Shown piece by piece: positions 53,270 through 64,000 of a stretch of 64,000 nt of DNA (its first letter is position 1; each line of letters begins with the position of its first letter). Source of the DNA: Bacillus cereus G9842 (lineage in GTDB: Bacteria; Bacillota; Bacilli; Bacillales; Bacillaceae_G). Location: positions 4,192,001 through 4,256,000 of the forward strand of contig NC_011772.1 of assembly GCF_000021305.1 (NCBI RefSeq). Reading direction: 5' to 3'. Below the pieces are notes generated by a model. It was not told the DNA's origin. It searched no databases and saw only the letters and a program-made list of their open reading frames with translations. The position numbers and the translations under genes are program-made.

Positions 53270-55066
53270 CTATTTTCTCGCTTTTTGATTTTGTAAATAT
53301 GCTACATAATATTTAGCAGCCTCTACAGGATCTGTTTTTTCCATTTGTTTCACTTTAAAGATGATCTCCATCTTTTCAAGTTTTTCCTGATGGCGTCTAA
53401 GCGTCTCCAAATGGCCTTGCAACACTTCTTCTGTGTATTCTGGATTAATAAATTCATCCGTCGAAATATCAGTGATAATATTTTTCAACTTTTCATCAGA
53501 GAGCCAACTTAAAAATGTTCCGACTGAAGGTTCATTTCCCTTTTCATAATATGCGTATAGTTCATATAAAATCCCTTTATGTTCTTCTGTATGAAAATCT
53601 TCTATATGGGATTCCATACGAACAGCTACTTCTGCACTTTGCAACATATGGTAAATAATTTCTCTTTCCGCTCTTTCAAAACCTGTTAACTTCGGTTTTG
53701 TTTGAACGACTTGAGACGGTTTAGCAACCTGCTTTATTTGTTTTTGCTGTACCTTTTGTTCTTTGCGATATTGGTGCAATTGATTCAAAAGTGTTTCCAT
53801 TGAATACGAAAATTCTTGCGATAATGACTTCAAATATGACTCTGCCTGCATCGCATCTTGTAACAACGATAACTCTTTTAAAACACTTTTCACATATTCT
53901 TCTTTGCCAGACTCATCTTGCAAATTTTTCCCTAAACGCAAATAATTTATTTTAAAACCAACAAAACTCACACTTGATTTCACAAGATTTTCAAAAGCGG
54001 TAGTCCCATATTGTTGCACATATTCATCAGGATCAAGCTTATCTGGCAAGGATGTGACTTTCACTTGGCAACCAACTTTTAGCAATAATTGCCCTGCTTT
54101 CATCGTCGCTTCTCGCCCTGCTTTATCACCATCATAGCAAAGAACAACAGTTTCAACGTTACGTCGCAGAAGTTTTGCTTGTTCTTCAGTTAAAGCCGTT
54201 CCCATTGTCGCAACGGCTTCTTCCACGCCACTTTTTACCGCAGCTAGTACATCGGCATATCCTTCAAAAAGAACCACTTGCCCACGCTTTCTAATAAACG
54301 GTCTTGCTTGGTGGAAGTTATACAACAATTTACTTTTGTGAAAAATTGGCGTTTCCGGGCTATTTAAATATTTTGGAGTGTCATCTCCTAACGCCCTTCC
54401 ACTAAACGCTATCACCTTACCTTGTAACGTATAGATCGGGAACATAACTCTTCCACGGAAGCGATCGTAATGACTACCATCCTTCTCACTTCTTATTAGA
54501 AGGCCAGCTTGTTCCATACTAGACAGCGATAAACCTCTTTTTTGTAAAATTTTCGTCGCTGCATCCCAAGCAGGTGATGCATAACCAATTTCAAACTTCT
54601 CAATCATCTCTTTCGTAATACCACGGTTTAATAAATATGAAAGTGCTTCATTTCCCTCTTCCGTATTTACTAATAAATGATGATAATACTTTTTCAATAA
54701 TTCATGAGCTTGTTGCATGATGACAGTGTCATCAGATATGTCTTCTTGTTGTCCTTGCCCTGATGTGTACTCTGCAACCGCAATTCCATTTCTTTCGCCT
54801 AGCTTTTGAACAGCCTCGGTAAAAGCCAGTCCTTCCATTTTCATTAGAAATGAAAATACATTTCCGCCTTCTCCACATCCGAAGCAATGAAAAATTTGCT
54901 TATCAGATGAAACAGAGAATGAAGGAGAATTCTCACCATGAAATGGACAAAGGCCGAAATAGTTACGCCCCTGTTTTCTAAGTTGAACGTATTCACCAAT
55001 TACTTCTACAATATCGGATGATGTCCGAATCTGTTCAACAACTTCTTCGGGAATTCTGTTCCCCAT
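53270..55066 (-). CDS. dnaG: DNA primase DnaG
   Basis: 598 residues. CHC2 zinc finger CPFHGENSPSFSVS...CFGCGEGG, the TOPRIM core with FEGYADV and LCYDGDKAGRE, and a C-terminal helicase-binding domain (GILYELYAYYEKGNEPSVGT). Synthesises RNA primers for replication. ATG 55066 after GGAG. It would normally be preceded by yqxD, here a pseudogene. Confidence 0.95.
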   Translation of the reverse strand: MGNRIPEEVVEQIRTSSDIVEVIGEYVQLRKQGRNYFGLCPFHGENSPSFSVSSDKQIFHCFGCGEGGNVFSFLMKMEGLAFTEAVQKLGERNGIAVAEYTSGQGQQEDISDDTVIMQQAHELLKKYYHHLLVNTEEGNEALSYLLNRGITKEMIEKFEIGYASPAWDAATKILQKRGLSLSSMEQAGLLIRSEKDGSHYDRFRGRVMFPIYTLQGKVIAFSGRALGDDTPKYLNSPETPIFHKSKLLYNFHQARPFIRKRGQVVLFEGYADVLAAVKSGVEEAVATMGTALTEEQAKLLRRNVETVVLCYDGDKAGREATMKAGQLLLKVGCQVKVTSLPDKLDPDEYVQQYGTTAFENLVKSSVSFVGFKINYLRLGKNLQDESGKEEYVKSVLKELSLLQDAMQAESYLKSLSQEFSYSMETLLNQLHQYRKEQKVQQKQIKQVAKPSQVVQTKPKLTGFERAEREIIYHMLQSAEVAVRMESHIEDFHTEEHKGILYELYAYYEKGNEPSVGTFLSWLSDEKLKNIITDISTDEFINPEYTEEVLQGHLETLRRHQEKLEKMEIIFKVKQMEKTDPVEAAKYYVAYLQNQKARK

Positions 55067-55147
55067 AACTCCATCTCCGTGTCGTATTTTGTATTCGATA
55101 TAAATTAAAAAATTCCTTTATAATTCGACAATATTTTTCTAAACTTG

Positions 55148-55559
55148 TTAGAAAGTGTTGCCGATTACATTGTATAAACGGTTTTGAACCTTTCCTATAG
55201 GTCCTTTATCTGCATAAATCGCAGATACATACCTGCTATATAAAATTGTATACATTTGCTCATCTGTTACAAATGTACCTCTTAGAAACAATACATATAC
55301 ACCTTTTTACAAGAAGAGTAGCAAGTCACATATACTGTTTGATCTTGAGATCTGTAGCTTTTTCATGTTGATCCATATAACAATCAACTCCATTTTGTTC
55401 AGTATCTACAAAGATCCAATTGCCTTGCTATTTCCTTAAAGGATGAGCATATGATGCGACAAACAAAATTCCGACATGAAATTCCGCTCCAACTTGCACA
55501 ATTTCATTCTTCACGGGACATGCATCTATACCAACTAATATGTTGTTGATGTTTTGCAT
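55148..55559 (-). pseudogene. yqxD: Degraded yqxD (UPF0178/YaiI family) gene
   Basis: From ATG 55559 the minus strand reads MQNINNILVGIDACPVKNEI then VQVGAEFHVGILFVASYAHP, matching the DACPVK N-terminus of UPF0178, then stops. Other frames continue with NWIFVDTEQNGVD, a mutated LATLLVK segment and RGTFVTDEQMYTILYSRYVS, the C-terminal part, ending at TAA 55148. At least three frameshifts or stops are needed. In Bacillus this gene (yqxD/antE locus) heads the dnaG-sigA operon, exactly this position. Confidence 0.75.
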
Positions 55560-55895
55560 ATTTCTGTATTCTACATCCCTTCTGTGAATCCTTCCATAAT
55601 GTGCGTTTTCTTGTATAGATTTTGTCGATTTAACGTAATTACATGTCTTTTTCGTAAATCCTATCCCTAGTTTATTCTGAAAAATTAAAGTCTAAACGTA
55701 AAATATAGGTTTTTATCACAATTTTTTATTATAATATATTTTCTTCAACTACGCTACATATCCCTTTATTTTTTCATCTTACATTTCAGGATGACAAACT
55801 CACACCTTGAATATACTAAAAGACAAAGGAGTATAAGTATAACCATTACACTACAATCTATTACAAAATCCATAGATATCATATTTCACCAGAGC
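55560..55895. other. Intergenic region without genes
   Basis: AT-rich gap between the yqxD pseudogene and the yqfL terminator. It should carry the promoter(s) of the dnaG-sigA operon reading left; several AT-rich -10-like hexamers (for example TATAAT on the minus strand near 55728-55733) are present, but I cannot choose one with confidence. Confidence 0.4.
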
Positions 55896-56748
<853 letters not shown>

Positions 56749-56768
56749 TCACTTTAAACAAATTACAC

Positions 56769-57404
56769 TTATTCGTTATTTACTAAATTTACAAACGCAC
56801 GTGTAATATTTGTTTTTGTAATTCGCCCAATCACTTCTAAACCTTGTTTCGTATCTTTTACAACTGGCATTGCATCAATCTGTCTTTCTATTAATTCCAT
56901 CGCAATATCATATAAAGAATCCTCTCTACGACACATCGCAATGTTTGGCATCCTTGTCATGATAATATTAACCGGAAGAGAGGTTAAATCCTGCTTTCCT
57001 AAGCTCGCTCTTAATAAATCTTTACGAGACACAACCCCAACTAATAGAGTCATCTGATCTACAACGAACAATGTACCAACGTCCTCTAAAAACATCGTAC
57101 AAATTGCATCGTATACGGAAACATTTTTATCAATTACAACCGGTCTAGATTGATAATCTTGTACTTTAATTTTCTTAACAGCTTCAGATAATAGCTGTCC
57201 CCCAGTTTTACCCGTATAAAAATAACCTACACGTGGACGTGCTTCTAAATAACCAGCCATCGTTAAAATTGCTAAGTCTGGTCTTAGCGTCGCACGTGTT
57301 AGACCCAATTGCGCTGCAATTGATTCCCCTGTAATAGGACCGTGATCTTTTACAATCTGAATGATATGTTCTTGCCGTTTATTCAGCTCTATGATAATCA
57401 CCAC
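56769..57404 (-). CDS. ccpN: Gluconeogenesis repressor CcpN (HTH plus CBS pair)
   Basis: About 210 residues. An N-terminal winged helix (ITGESIAAQLGLTRATLRPD then RPRVGYFYTG) and two CBS modules (VYDAICTMFLEDVGTLFVVD; LYDIAMELIERQIDAMPVVK). Represses gapB, pckA and a small RNA in B. subtilis in response to nucleotide ratio. The start is unclear: GTG 57404 overlaps the ribosome site AAAGGTGG. An ATT six bases past AAAGG would be better spaced but is a rare start codon. Confidence 0.92.
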   Translation of the reverse strand: MVIIIELNKRQEHIIQIVKDHGPITGESIAAQLGLTRATLRPDLAILTMAGYLEARPRVGYFYTGKTGGQLLSEAVKKIKVQDYQSRPVVIDKNVSVYDAICTMFLEDVGTLFVVDQMTLLVGVVSRKDLLRASLGKQDLTSLPVNIIMTRMPNIAMCRREDSLYDIAMELIERQIDAMPVVKDTKQGLEVIGRITKTNITRAFVNLVNNE

Positions 57405-57483
57405 CTTTAATGCACAACGAAAAAAGTTATACTATCTCTTAAATATTATATACTAAATATGCTATTCGAAAAAGAAAGTATGT

Positions 57484-57504
57484 AAAAAGGACCGTATACG
57501 GCCC
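57484..57504 (-). terminator. Terminator of recO
   Basis: GGGCCGTATACGGTCC palindrome followed by TTTTT on the minus strand. Confidence 0.8.
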
Positions 57505-57508
57505 AAAA

Positions 57509-58255
57509 TTATATTTGAAACTTATCAAGTTGTTCTAAGAAACGTCTTGATTTCAAATAAATTCCGCAATATTCATCATAATATGTATTCAATACTAAAC
57601 GCATTTGTTTTTTTGTGCTATCCTTTACCGATACATTTCCGAGCCTATGTAAATCGAAATGGAAGAAAAGACGTAATAATTTATGAACAGCTTCTCCTAC
57701 CGGTATACGATATGGGTCTTGCTCTGCATGACGTGAGCACAGAAAACCGCCTTCCCTGACGGAGAAGGCGACAAAGTCTGTTTCTTGATGACAAATCGCA
57801 CATGTATCAAAGTACGGGCGCATCCCTAATACCGGAAGCATTTTCGTTTGATAAATTAATGATAATACTTCTGAATCAACACCCTCACACATATAATGCA
57901 ACGTTTGATATAACATTTCAAATAAATACGGATTATGTTTTTTATCTTCTGTTGCTTTATCAGTTAACTCAACAATAAATGATGCATAAGCAGTTAAAAA
58001 TATATCCTCGCGAATTTCTTTCATAGTTGAAATAATCTCGCCTTGTTGCAATGTTCCAAGCCCTGATCCCATTTGAATAAGAAAATGGCCATGTGTCATT
58101 AATTGCGACACAGATGCTAACCGGCTTTTCGGTTTTTTTGCCCCTCTTGCCATTGCACTTATCTTACCAAGTTCTCTTGAGAATATTGTAACAATCTTGT
58201 TCGTTTCTCCGTAATCTGTCGTACGGATAACGATGCCCTCAACTTTTTGAAACAT
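57509..58255 (-). CDS. recO: DNA repair protein RecO
   Basis: 248 residues from ATG 58255; open frame to 58282. N-terminal OB fold ([32 protein letters not shown]) and a C-terminal zinc site ([13 protein letters not shown], then GFLCSRH). Loads RecA on SSB-coated DNA. The yqzL gene lies 33 bases upstream on the same strand. Confidence 0.93.
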
Positions 58256-58288
58256 GTTCGTCACCATCCAAGGTTTGAACAAAACGGG

Positions 58289-58432
58289 TCAAGAAATTGG
58301 AGAGTCTAGATGTGCTAGCTCCTCTTCATGTTGATCCATCTCATCGTTTACGTCTTTTTCCATTTCTTTCAAAAGCAAGTACGTTTCAATGCTTCCTGTT
58401 TTGGAGAAAAACTTCCAGGTAAAATCTAGCAT
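58289..58432 (-). CDS. yqzL: YqzL family small protein
   Basis: 47 residues, MLDFTWKFFSKTGSIETYLL then LKEMEKDVNDEMDQHEEELA and HLDSPIS. ATG 58432 follows AAAGGTGG. Matches the short YqzL family (same length in B. subtilis) placed between era and recO. Function unknown. Confidence 0.9.
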   Translation of the reverse strand: MLDFTWKFFSKTGSIETYLLLKEMEKDVNDEMDQHEEELAHLDSPIS

Positions 58433-58551
58433 AAGAATCCACCTTTCTCAATAAGCGTAGCCTATAAACCAATTTCCTTTGTTGTTATTAAATTGACCCA
58501 TTTTGTCCATTTTCATGTGAGAAAAATTTTTCCTAATTTATCAAAGTTCAT

Positions 58552-58592
58552 AAAAACCAATAATCAGCGGATGAACAAACCATCCACTGATT
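58552..58592 (-). terminator. Terminator of cdd-era
   Basis: AATCAGTGGATG/CATCCGCTGATT hairpin followed by ATTGGTTTTTA on the minus strand. Confidence 0.7.
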
Positions 58593-58608
58593 ACAGCTTT
58601 ACTATATT

Positions 58609-59950
<1,342 letters not shown>

Positions 59951-59962
59951 TCATTAAAGGCC

Positions 59963-59999
59963 CTTACGGCACTTCCAAAGCTTAATAAAAGCTTCGGAA
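59963..59999 (-). other. Hairpin between dgkA and cdd
   Basis: TTCC-G-AAGCTT and AAGCTT-T-GGAA arms (minus strand), extended by GCA/TGC with a bulge. No T run follows, so it is more likely an mRNA processing or stability element than a terminator. Confidence 0.45.
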
Positions 60000-60004
60000 T
60001 GCAA

Positions 60005-60358
60005 CTATACCATATACGGTAAAAAGATAATAGCACCAATTATAACAGCTATAATTGCAAACAATAAAACCGCTCCTGCTGCAACATCCTTTGCAATTTT
60101 TGCAAACGGATGAATATCAGCAGTCGCTAAATCTACTGTTTTTTCTACAGCCGTATTTACCATTTCTAAACTCATTACACTCCCTATTACAATAAGTAAT
60201 ATCATCCACTCTATTTTCGTAATATGGAAATAAAAGCCGCAGCATATAACAATGACTGCGGCTAAATAATGAATTTTCATATTTCGTTCATGACGAAGAC
60301 AAAAGAACATACCAGCTATAGCATATCCAAAACTATCTATAAGTTTTCCTTTTTTCAT
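60005..60358 (-). CDS. dgkA: Undecaprenol kinase DgkA
   Basis: 117 residues, three membrane spans. The DgkA signature [13 protein letters not shown] and the DVAAGAVLL segment are present. Gram-positive members phosphorylate undecaprenol rather than diacylglycerol. Its start overlaps the ybeY stop by four bases. Confidence 0.93.
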   Translation of the reverse strand: MKKGKLIDSFGYAIAGMFFCLRHERNMKIHYLAAVIVICCGFYFHITKIEWMILLIVIGSVMSLEMVNTAVEKTVDLATADIHPFAKIAKDVAAGAVLLFAIIAVIIGAIIFLPYMV

Positions 60359-60825
60359 CGTCCTAATCCAAAAGCTTCTAAAATTTCTTTTTGTCTTCCG
60401 AACATTTCTTTTTCTTCTTCTTCTGTCATGTGATCATAACCAAGCAAATGTAAAAAGCCATGTAACGCCAAAAATCCAAGTTCACGATCGAAAGAATGGC
60501 CGTACTCTTCAGCCTGCTCTTTCGCCCTTGGAATAGAGATAATAAGATCACCTAACATGCGCGGCATCTCTGCACCAACAATCTCCATTTCCCCTTCTCC
60601 CATCTCTTCCATGGCAAAGGATATTACATCTGTAGGTTGATCTTTATCTCGGTAATCACGATTAATTTCTCTAATGCGCTCATTATCTACAAATGTCACC
60701 GATACCTCCGCGCCATCCTCAATATTTTCCATTTGAGCTGCCTTTTCTAACACTTCACGAATTAAACTCATATACGCTTCTTTTACTTCTTCTGTTTCAT
60801 CAATAAAATCAATTAACAAACTCAT
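60355..60825 (-). CDS. ybeY: Endoribonuclease YbeY
   Basis: 156 residues. The zinc motif [11 protein letters not shown] is intact and [11 protein letters not shown] is typical. Acts in 16S rRNA maturation and ribosome quality control. Overlaps pgpH by four bases and dgkA by four bases, forming a tight operon. Confidence 0.95.
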   Translation of the reverse strand: MSLLIDFIDETEEVKEAYMSLIREVLEKAAQMENIEDGAEVSVTFVDNERIREINRDYRDKDQPTDVISFAMEEMGEGEMEIVGAEMPRMLGDLIISIPRAKEQAEEYGHSFDRELGFLALHGFLHLLGYDHMTEEEEKEMFGRQKEILEAFGLGR

Positions 60826-62966
60826 TCTTTCTCCTTTTCTTCCGGAATTTCCGGATATGTAATACGCGAATGGAAAATACCATTTAACGTTTCACATAAC
60901 GTTTTCCCAACGATTTGTAGTTCCTTAAACGTCAAATCACATTCACTAAATTGACCGTCTTGCAATCGATCTTTAATAATGCTTTGCACTAAATTATTAA
61001 TTTGTTCTGGCGTTGGGTGATTCATAGAACGTACCGCAGCTTCTACACTATCAGCAATACCAACAATTGCCGATTCCTTCGAAGTTGCTTTTGAACCCGG
61101 ATAACGGAACATCTCTTCTGTATATTTTTCTTTATCTTCTTTAATCGCTTTATAATAAAAATATTTCAGTAACGTTGTACCGTGATGTTGCCCAGCGATA
61201 TCAATAATTTCTTGTGGAATATGATATTCTTCGAGCATTCTTACTCCATCCGTTACGTGAGCAATTATAATATCTTTACTCGTTACAGGATCTAATTTAT
61301 CATGCGGGTTTTCAATCCCCATTTGGTTTTCAATAAAGAATTGTGGTTGTACTGTTTTTCCTACATCATGATAATATGCCCCTACACGCGCTAATACACC
61401 ATTTGCCCCGACTGCTTCGCAAGCAGCTTCAGAAAGATTCGCTACCATTACACTATGATGATATGTCCCTGGCGCTTCTAACAAAATTCTGCGTAAAAGC
61501 GGATGATTTGGACTTGATAGTTCCATAAGCTTCATACTTGATACGATTCCAAGTCCACTTTCTAAATATGGTAAAATCCCCATAGCCAAAACGGATGATA
61601 TAATCCCTGAAAGTGAAGCCATTAATAATTGCGTACCAATTTCAAGAGGCGAAAAATTCCCATTACGTAATAATAAGAGCGCCGCCAATACGACTACATT
61701 TAATACAGAAACGAGTATACCAGCTTGTAAAATCATTGTACGACGATTTTTTTCTCTCAAGAAAATACTAACCGATAATGAACTTAACAATACGTAAATC
61801 CCTACACTATAATTTAATGTACTCGTTACTCCTTCATTAAACATAATACTTCCGCATACAGAAAAAATCATACTCGTTAAAAAGACAAATCGATCACCAA
61901 TCATTAATTTCACAAGTATTGTTCCCATCGCAACCGGGACAACATATGCAATCCCTGCATATTCAAGTTTTTGAAACAAACTAATGATTTTCATTAAAAC
62001 GATTGTGATAGACAAAATTGTGATATACGCTAAAACATACGGTCTATCTTCTCTTTTTCTCTTTAAAAATAATTCAAATTGTTTATGCATAAAGTATAGT
62101 AACACACCAATGAGTACCGCTAATCCAACATAAGGTTGAAAACCGTTCCCTTTTTCTAACAAGCCAACTAATTTCAACTGATTATACACATCACTTGAAA
62201 TTGTTTCACCTTCTCTAACGAGAACTTGTCCTTGAAGAATATAAACAGGTGGAACTAAATCTTCCTCTGCTTTTCTCTTCTCTTTCGTTAAGATCGGGTC
62301 ATAAAAATAATTCGCTGAAATTGCATATCTTCCTAGCGCCTTAATTGACTCTTTTAAACCATTATCAACATTAACACTATTCATCTCACTTACATATCGT
62401 TCTTTCGCATCTTTCAATTCGTCCATTTTAATGTGCTCAGTCATGATACTATTAATCGCTGTGACCGCAGCATCTTTCGCTAATACTAATTGGCTCGAAT
62501 CTGCATTAATCAAATTTAGTAAGTTTGAATCAGATAATTCTTTCGTTAAGTCAGCGGGTAGTTTCTTTTTTAACTTGTCCACTTTCTCAGCATCAGTCAT
62601 CTTTTTTTGATCATCCGGTCCAACAGCTTTAATCTCTTGCACCACTTCATCCACTTTAGCAAAGACGTCATTCACAATATCAACTTTATTTTGTTTATAC
62701 TCACTTTTATATGTATATTGATCTTCAACTTTTGTAGAGGCTTCTTTTTTCTTTTTATCCGTTGTAACTTTATCTTCAATTTTTATAGGAGAATGGATTG
62801 TCTTTTTCGCAATAGAATACATGTTAACATCTAATTGCTCTGGTTTTACATTATTCATAAGCGCAAAAAACAGCACTGCTCCTAATACAACGTAAGAAAT
62901 CCAACTTAGTTTTTTCGAATGTTGTAAATTACGAAACCACTTAGAAATTTCTTGAGATCTTGACAT
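60822..62966 (-). CDS. pgpH: 7TM-HD phosphodiesterase PgpH (YqfF)
   Basis: 714 residues. One N-terminal span, an extracellular domain of about 250 residues rich in Lys/Asp, seven further spans, then a cytoplasmic HD domain ([42 protein letters not shown]). PgpH-type enzymes degrade c-di-AMP, which controls potassium and osmotic balance. Position between phoH and ybeY is conserved. Confidence 0.93.
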   Translation of the reverse strand: MSRSQEISKWFRNLQHSKKLSWISYVVLGAVLFFALMNNVKPEQLDVNMYSIAKKTIHSPIKIEDKVTTDKKKKEASTKVEDQYTYKSEYKQNKVDIVNDVFAKVDEVVQEIKAVGPDDQKKMTDAEKVDKLKKKLPADLTKELSDSNLLNLINADSSQLVLAKDAAVTAINSIMTEHIKMDELKDAKERYVSEMNSVNVDNGLKESIKALGRYAISANYFYDPILTKEKRKAEEDLVPPVYILQGQVLVREGETISSDVYNQLKLVGLLEKGNGFQPYVGLAVLIGVLLYFMHKQFELFLKRKREDRPYVLAYITILSITIVLMKIISLFQKLEYAGIAYVVPVAMGTILVKLMIGDRFVFLTSMIFSVCGSIMFNEGVTSTLNYSVGIYVLLSSLSVSIFLREKNRRTMILQAGILVSVLNVVVLAALLLLRNGNFSPLEIGTQLLMASLSGIISSVLAMGILPYLESGLGIVSSMKLMELSSPNHPLLRRILLEAPGTYHHSVMVANLSEAACEAVGANGVLARVGAYYHDVGKTVQPQFFIENQMGIENPHDKLDPVTSKDIIIAHVTDGVRMLEEYHIPQEIIDIAGQHHGTTLLKYFYYKAIKEDKEKYTEEMFRYPGSKATSKESAIVGIADSVEAAVRSMNHPTPEQINNLVQSIIKDRLQDGQFSECDLTFKELQIVGKTLCETLNGIFHSRITYPEIPEEKEKE

Positions 62967-63132
62967 GATTTCAATACCTTCTCCTCTCCAGAAATAAAGT
63001 GAAACTATTTATAGCTTTCATTTCTTCTACCCAACGATACTTTGAGGTAACATTTTATACACCAGTACCTATAGTTTATTTTCCTTATCTTTCATGATAG
63101 TAAAAAATATGCCGTTCGCCAACCTTATCATA

Positions 63133-63165
63133 CAAAAAGAAATGATCCTGACAAATAGGATCATT
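63133..63165 (-). terminator. Terminator-like hairpin after phoH
   Basis: AATGATCCT/AGGATCATT stem beginning at the phoH stop codon, followed by TCTTTTTG on the minus strand. pgpH expression must then depend on read-through or its own promoter. Confidence 0.75.
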
Positions 63166-64000
63166 CCATTTTATCATATGCCTCAATAATACGTTGCACC
63201 AATGGATGTCTGACAACGTCTGTTTGTTCTAATGTAATAAATGACAGACCTGATACACCAGATAAAATATTAGCAGCTATAGATAGCCCTGATTTTACCC
63301 CTTTTGGCAAGTCTACTTGTGAAGGGTCCCCTGTAATAACCATTTTAGAACTAAAACCTAATCTTGTTAAAAACATTTTTATTTGAGCACCCGTTGTATT
63401 TTGAGCCTCATCTAAAATAACAAATGAATCATCAAGCGTACGCCCCCTCATATAAGCAAGCGGCGCGATTTCAATTACTCCTCGTTCCATCATACGCTGC
63501 GTATATTCTTGTCCAAGAATATCATGTAAGGCATCATATAATGGGCGTAAGTATGGATCTACCTTCTCTTTCAAATCCCCTGGTAAAAAACCTAAATTTT
63601 CTCCAGCTTCTACAGCAGGTCTTGTTAGAATGATTTTCTTTACATATCCTTGTTTTAAAGCTCTCACAGCCATTACTACGGCTAAGTATGTTTTTCCAGT
63701 TCCTGCAGGCCCTATCCCAAAGACAATATCATTCTTCTTCATTGCATGAATATATCGTCTTTGCCCCATTGTTTTTACACGAATGGATTTACCTTTTGCA
63801 GTCTTGAAAATTTCTTCTTCATATAACTCTTCAAATTGAGCAACTTTCCCTTGTTGTGCGAGCTGAATTGCATACGCAACATCTCTCTCTGAAATTGATA
63901 TACTTTTACGAATTACAACAAGTAATTGCTGTAAGATTTTTTCTACGAGTGTCACCGTTTCAACTGCCCCAGATACATGAACAGTTTCTCCTCTAGTTAC
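63161..64000 (-). CDS. phoH: PhoH family ATPase, C-terminal 279 codons (runs off right edge)
   Basis: The frame continues to the window end, so the true start lies beyond 64000; an internal GTG at 63955 is not the start. Walker A FGIGPAGTGKTYLAV, Walker B SFVILDEAQNT and GMxGDPSQ-like VITGDPSQVDLP are intact. PhoH is a cytosolic ATPase linked to RNA metabolism; it lies upstream of pgpH-ybeY-dgkA-cdd-era as in B. subtilis. Confidence 0.93.
   Translation of the reverse strand, partial: VTRGETVHVSGAVETVTLVEKILQQLLVVIRKSISISERDVAYAIQLAQQGKVAQFEELYEEEIFKTAKGKSIRVKTMGQRRYIHAMKKNDIVFGIGPAGTGKTYLAVVMAVRALKQGYVKKIILTRPAVEAGENLGFLPGDLKEKVDPYLRPLYDALHDILGQEYTQRMMERGVIEIAPLAYMRGRTLDDSFVILDEAQNTTGAQIKMFLTRLGFSSKMVITGDPSQVDLPKGVKSGLSIAANILSGVSGLSFITLEQTDVVRHPLVQRIIEAYDKME

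Overview
The window is chromosomal DNA of low G+C from a Bacillus, and the detail points to the Bacillus cereus group. From about 22 kb to the right edge the gene order follows the B. subtilis yqg-yqf region: yqgX, glcK, yqgQ, 5-FTHF ligase, rpmG, phoU-pstBACS, pbpA, yqgE, sodA, ispG, zur, yqfU, yqfT, nfo, cshB, yqfQ, ispH, yqfO, trmK, cccA, sigA, dnaG, yqfL, ccpN, recO, yqzL, era, cdd, dgkA, ybeY, pgpH, phoH. Two features are specific to the cereus group: a vrrA-type 12-bp coding VNTR inside yqfQ, and two bcr1-like intergenic repeats ending in TTTAT.

Layout. (1) 1-5.9 kb is a decayed accessory region. It holds the end of a lipoprotein gene, an AbiJ-like protein fused to a PD-(D/E)XK nuclease domain (possible phage defence), two small genes broken by a frameshift and by a stop codon, and an IS200/IS605 element with tnpA, tnpB and a right-end guide-RNA region. 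Together with one unknown gene, the element lies inside a comGA competence ATPase gene of which only the first 44 codons and a degraded Walker-B-region fragment remain. (2) 6-11.4 kb holds a cysteine-containing HTH regulator, a DUF2626 protein, the cystine transporter TcyP and several small group-specific genes. (3) 11.4-20.7 kb is a methionine and one-carbon block: a MurG homologue, metH and yitJ on the minus strand, metI-metC on the plus strand. The two transcripts diverge and each starts with a SAM-I riboswitch followed by a terminator. (4) 20.8-29 kb holds an isochorismatase-like hydrolase, an ArsR regulator, a MidA-type methyltransferase, glucokinase and its neighbours, rpmG, and a large sugar nucleotidyltransferase carrying a phosphomutase-like domain that has lost its catalytic serine motif. 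(5) 29-34 kb is the phosphate-uptake operon pstS-C-A-B plus phoU, with a four-repeat Pho box in front of pstS. (6) 34-45 kb holds PBP2, an MFS transporter, sodA, a CAU tRNA, ispG, and znuC-znuB-zur with a promoter and an adjacent Zur-like palindrome. (7) 45-64 kb is core housekeeping: DNA repair, RNA helicase, isoprenoid synthesis, the dnaG-sigA macromolecular-synthesis operon, CcpN and its partner YqfL, and recO-era-cdd-dgkA-ybeY-pgpH-phoH. A yqxD (UPF0178) gene that would normally head the dnaG-sigA operon is a visible pseudogene.

I see no prophage, CRISPR array, rRNA or replication origin. The most unusual content is the left 6 kb (defence-like nuclease, TnpB with its RNA, lost competence gene). 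Family assignments come from motifs and remembered gene order; no database search was possible.
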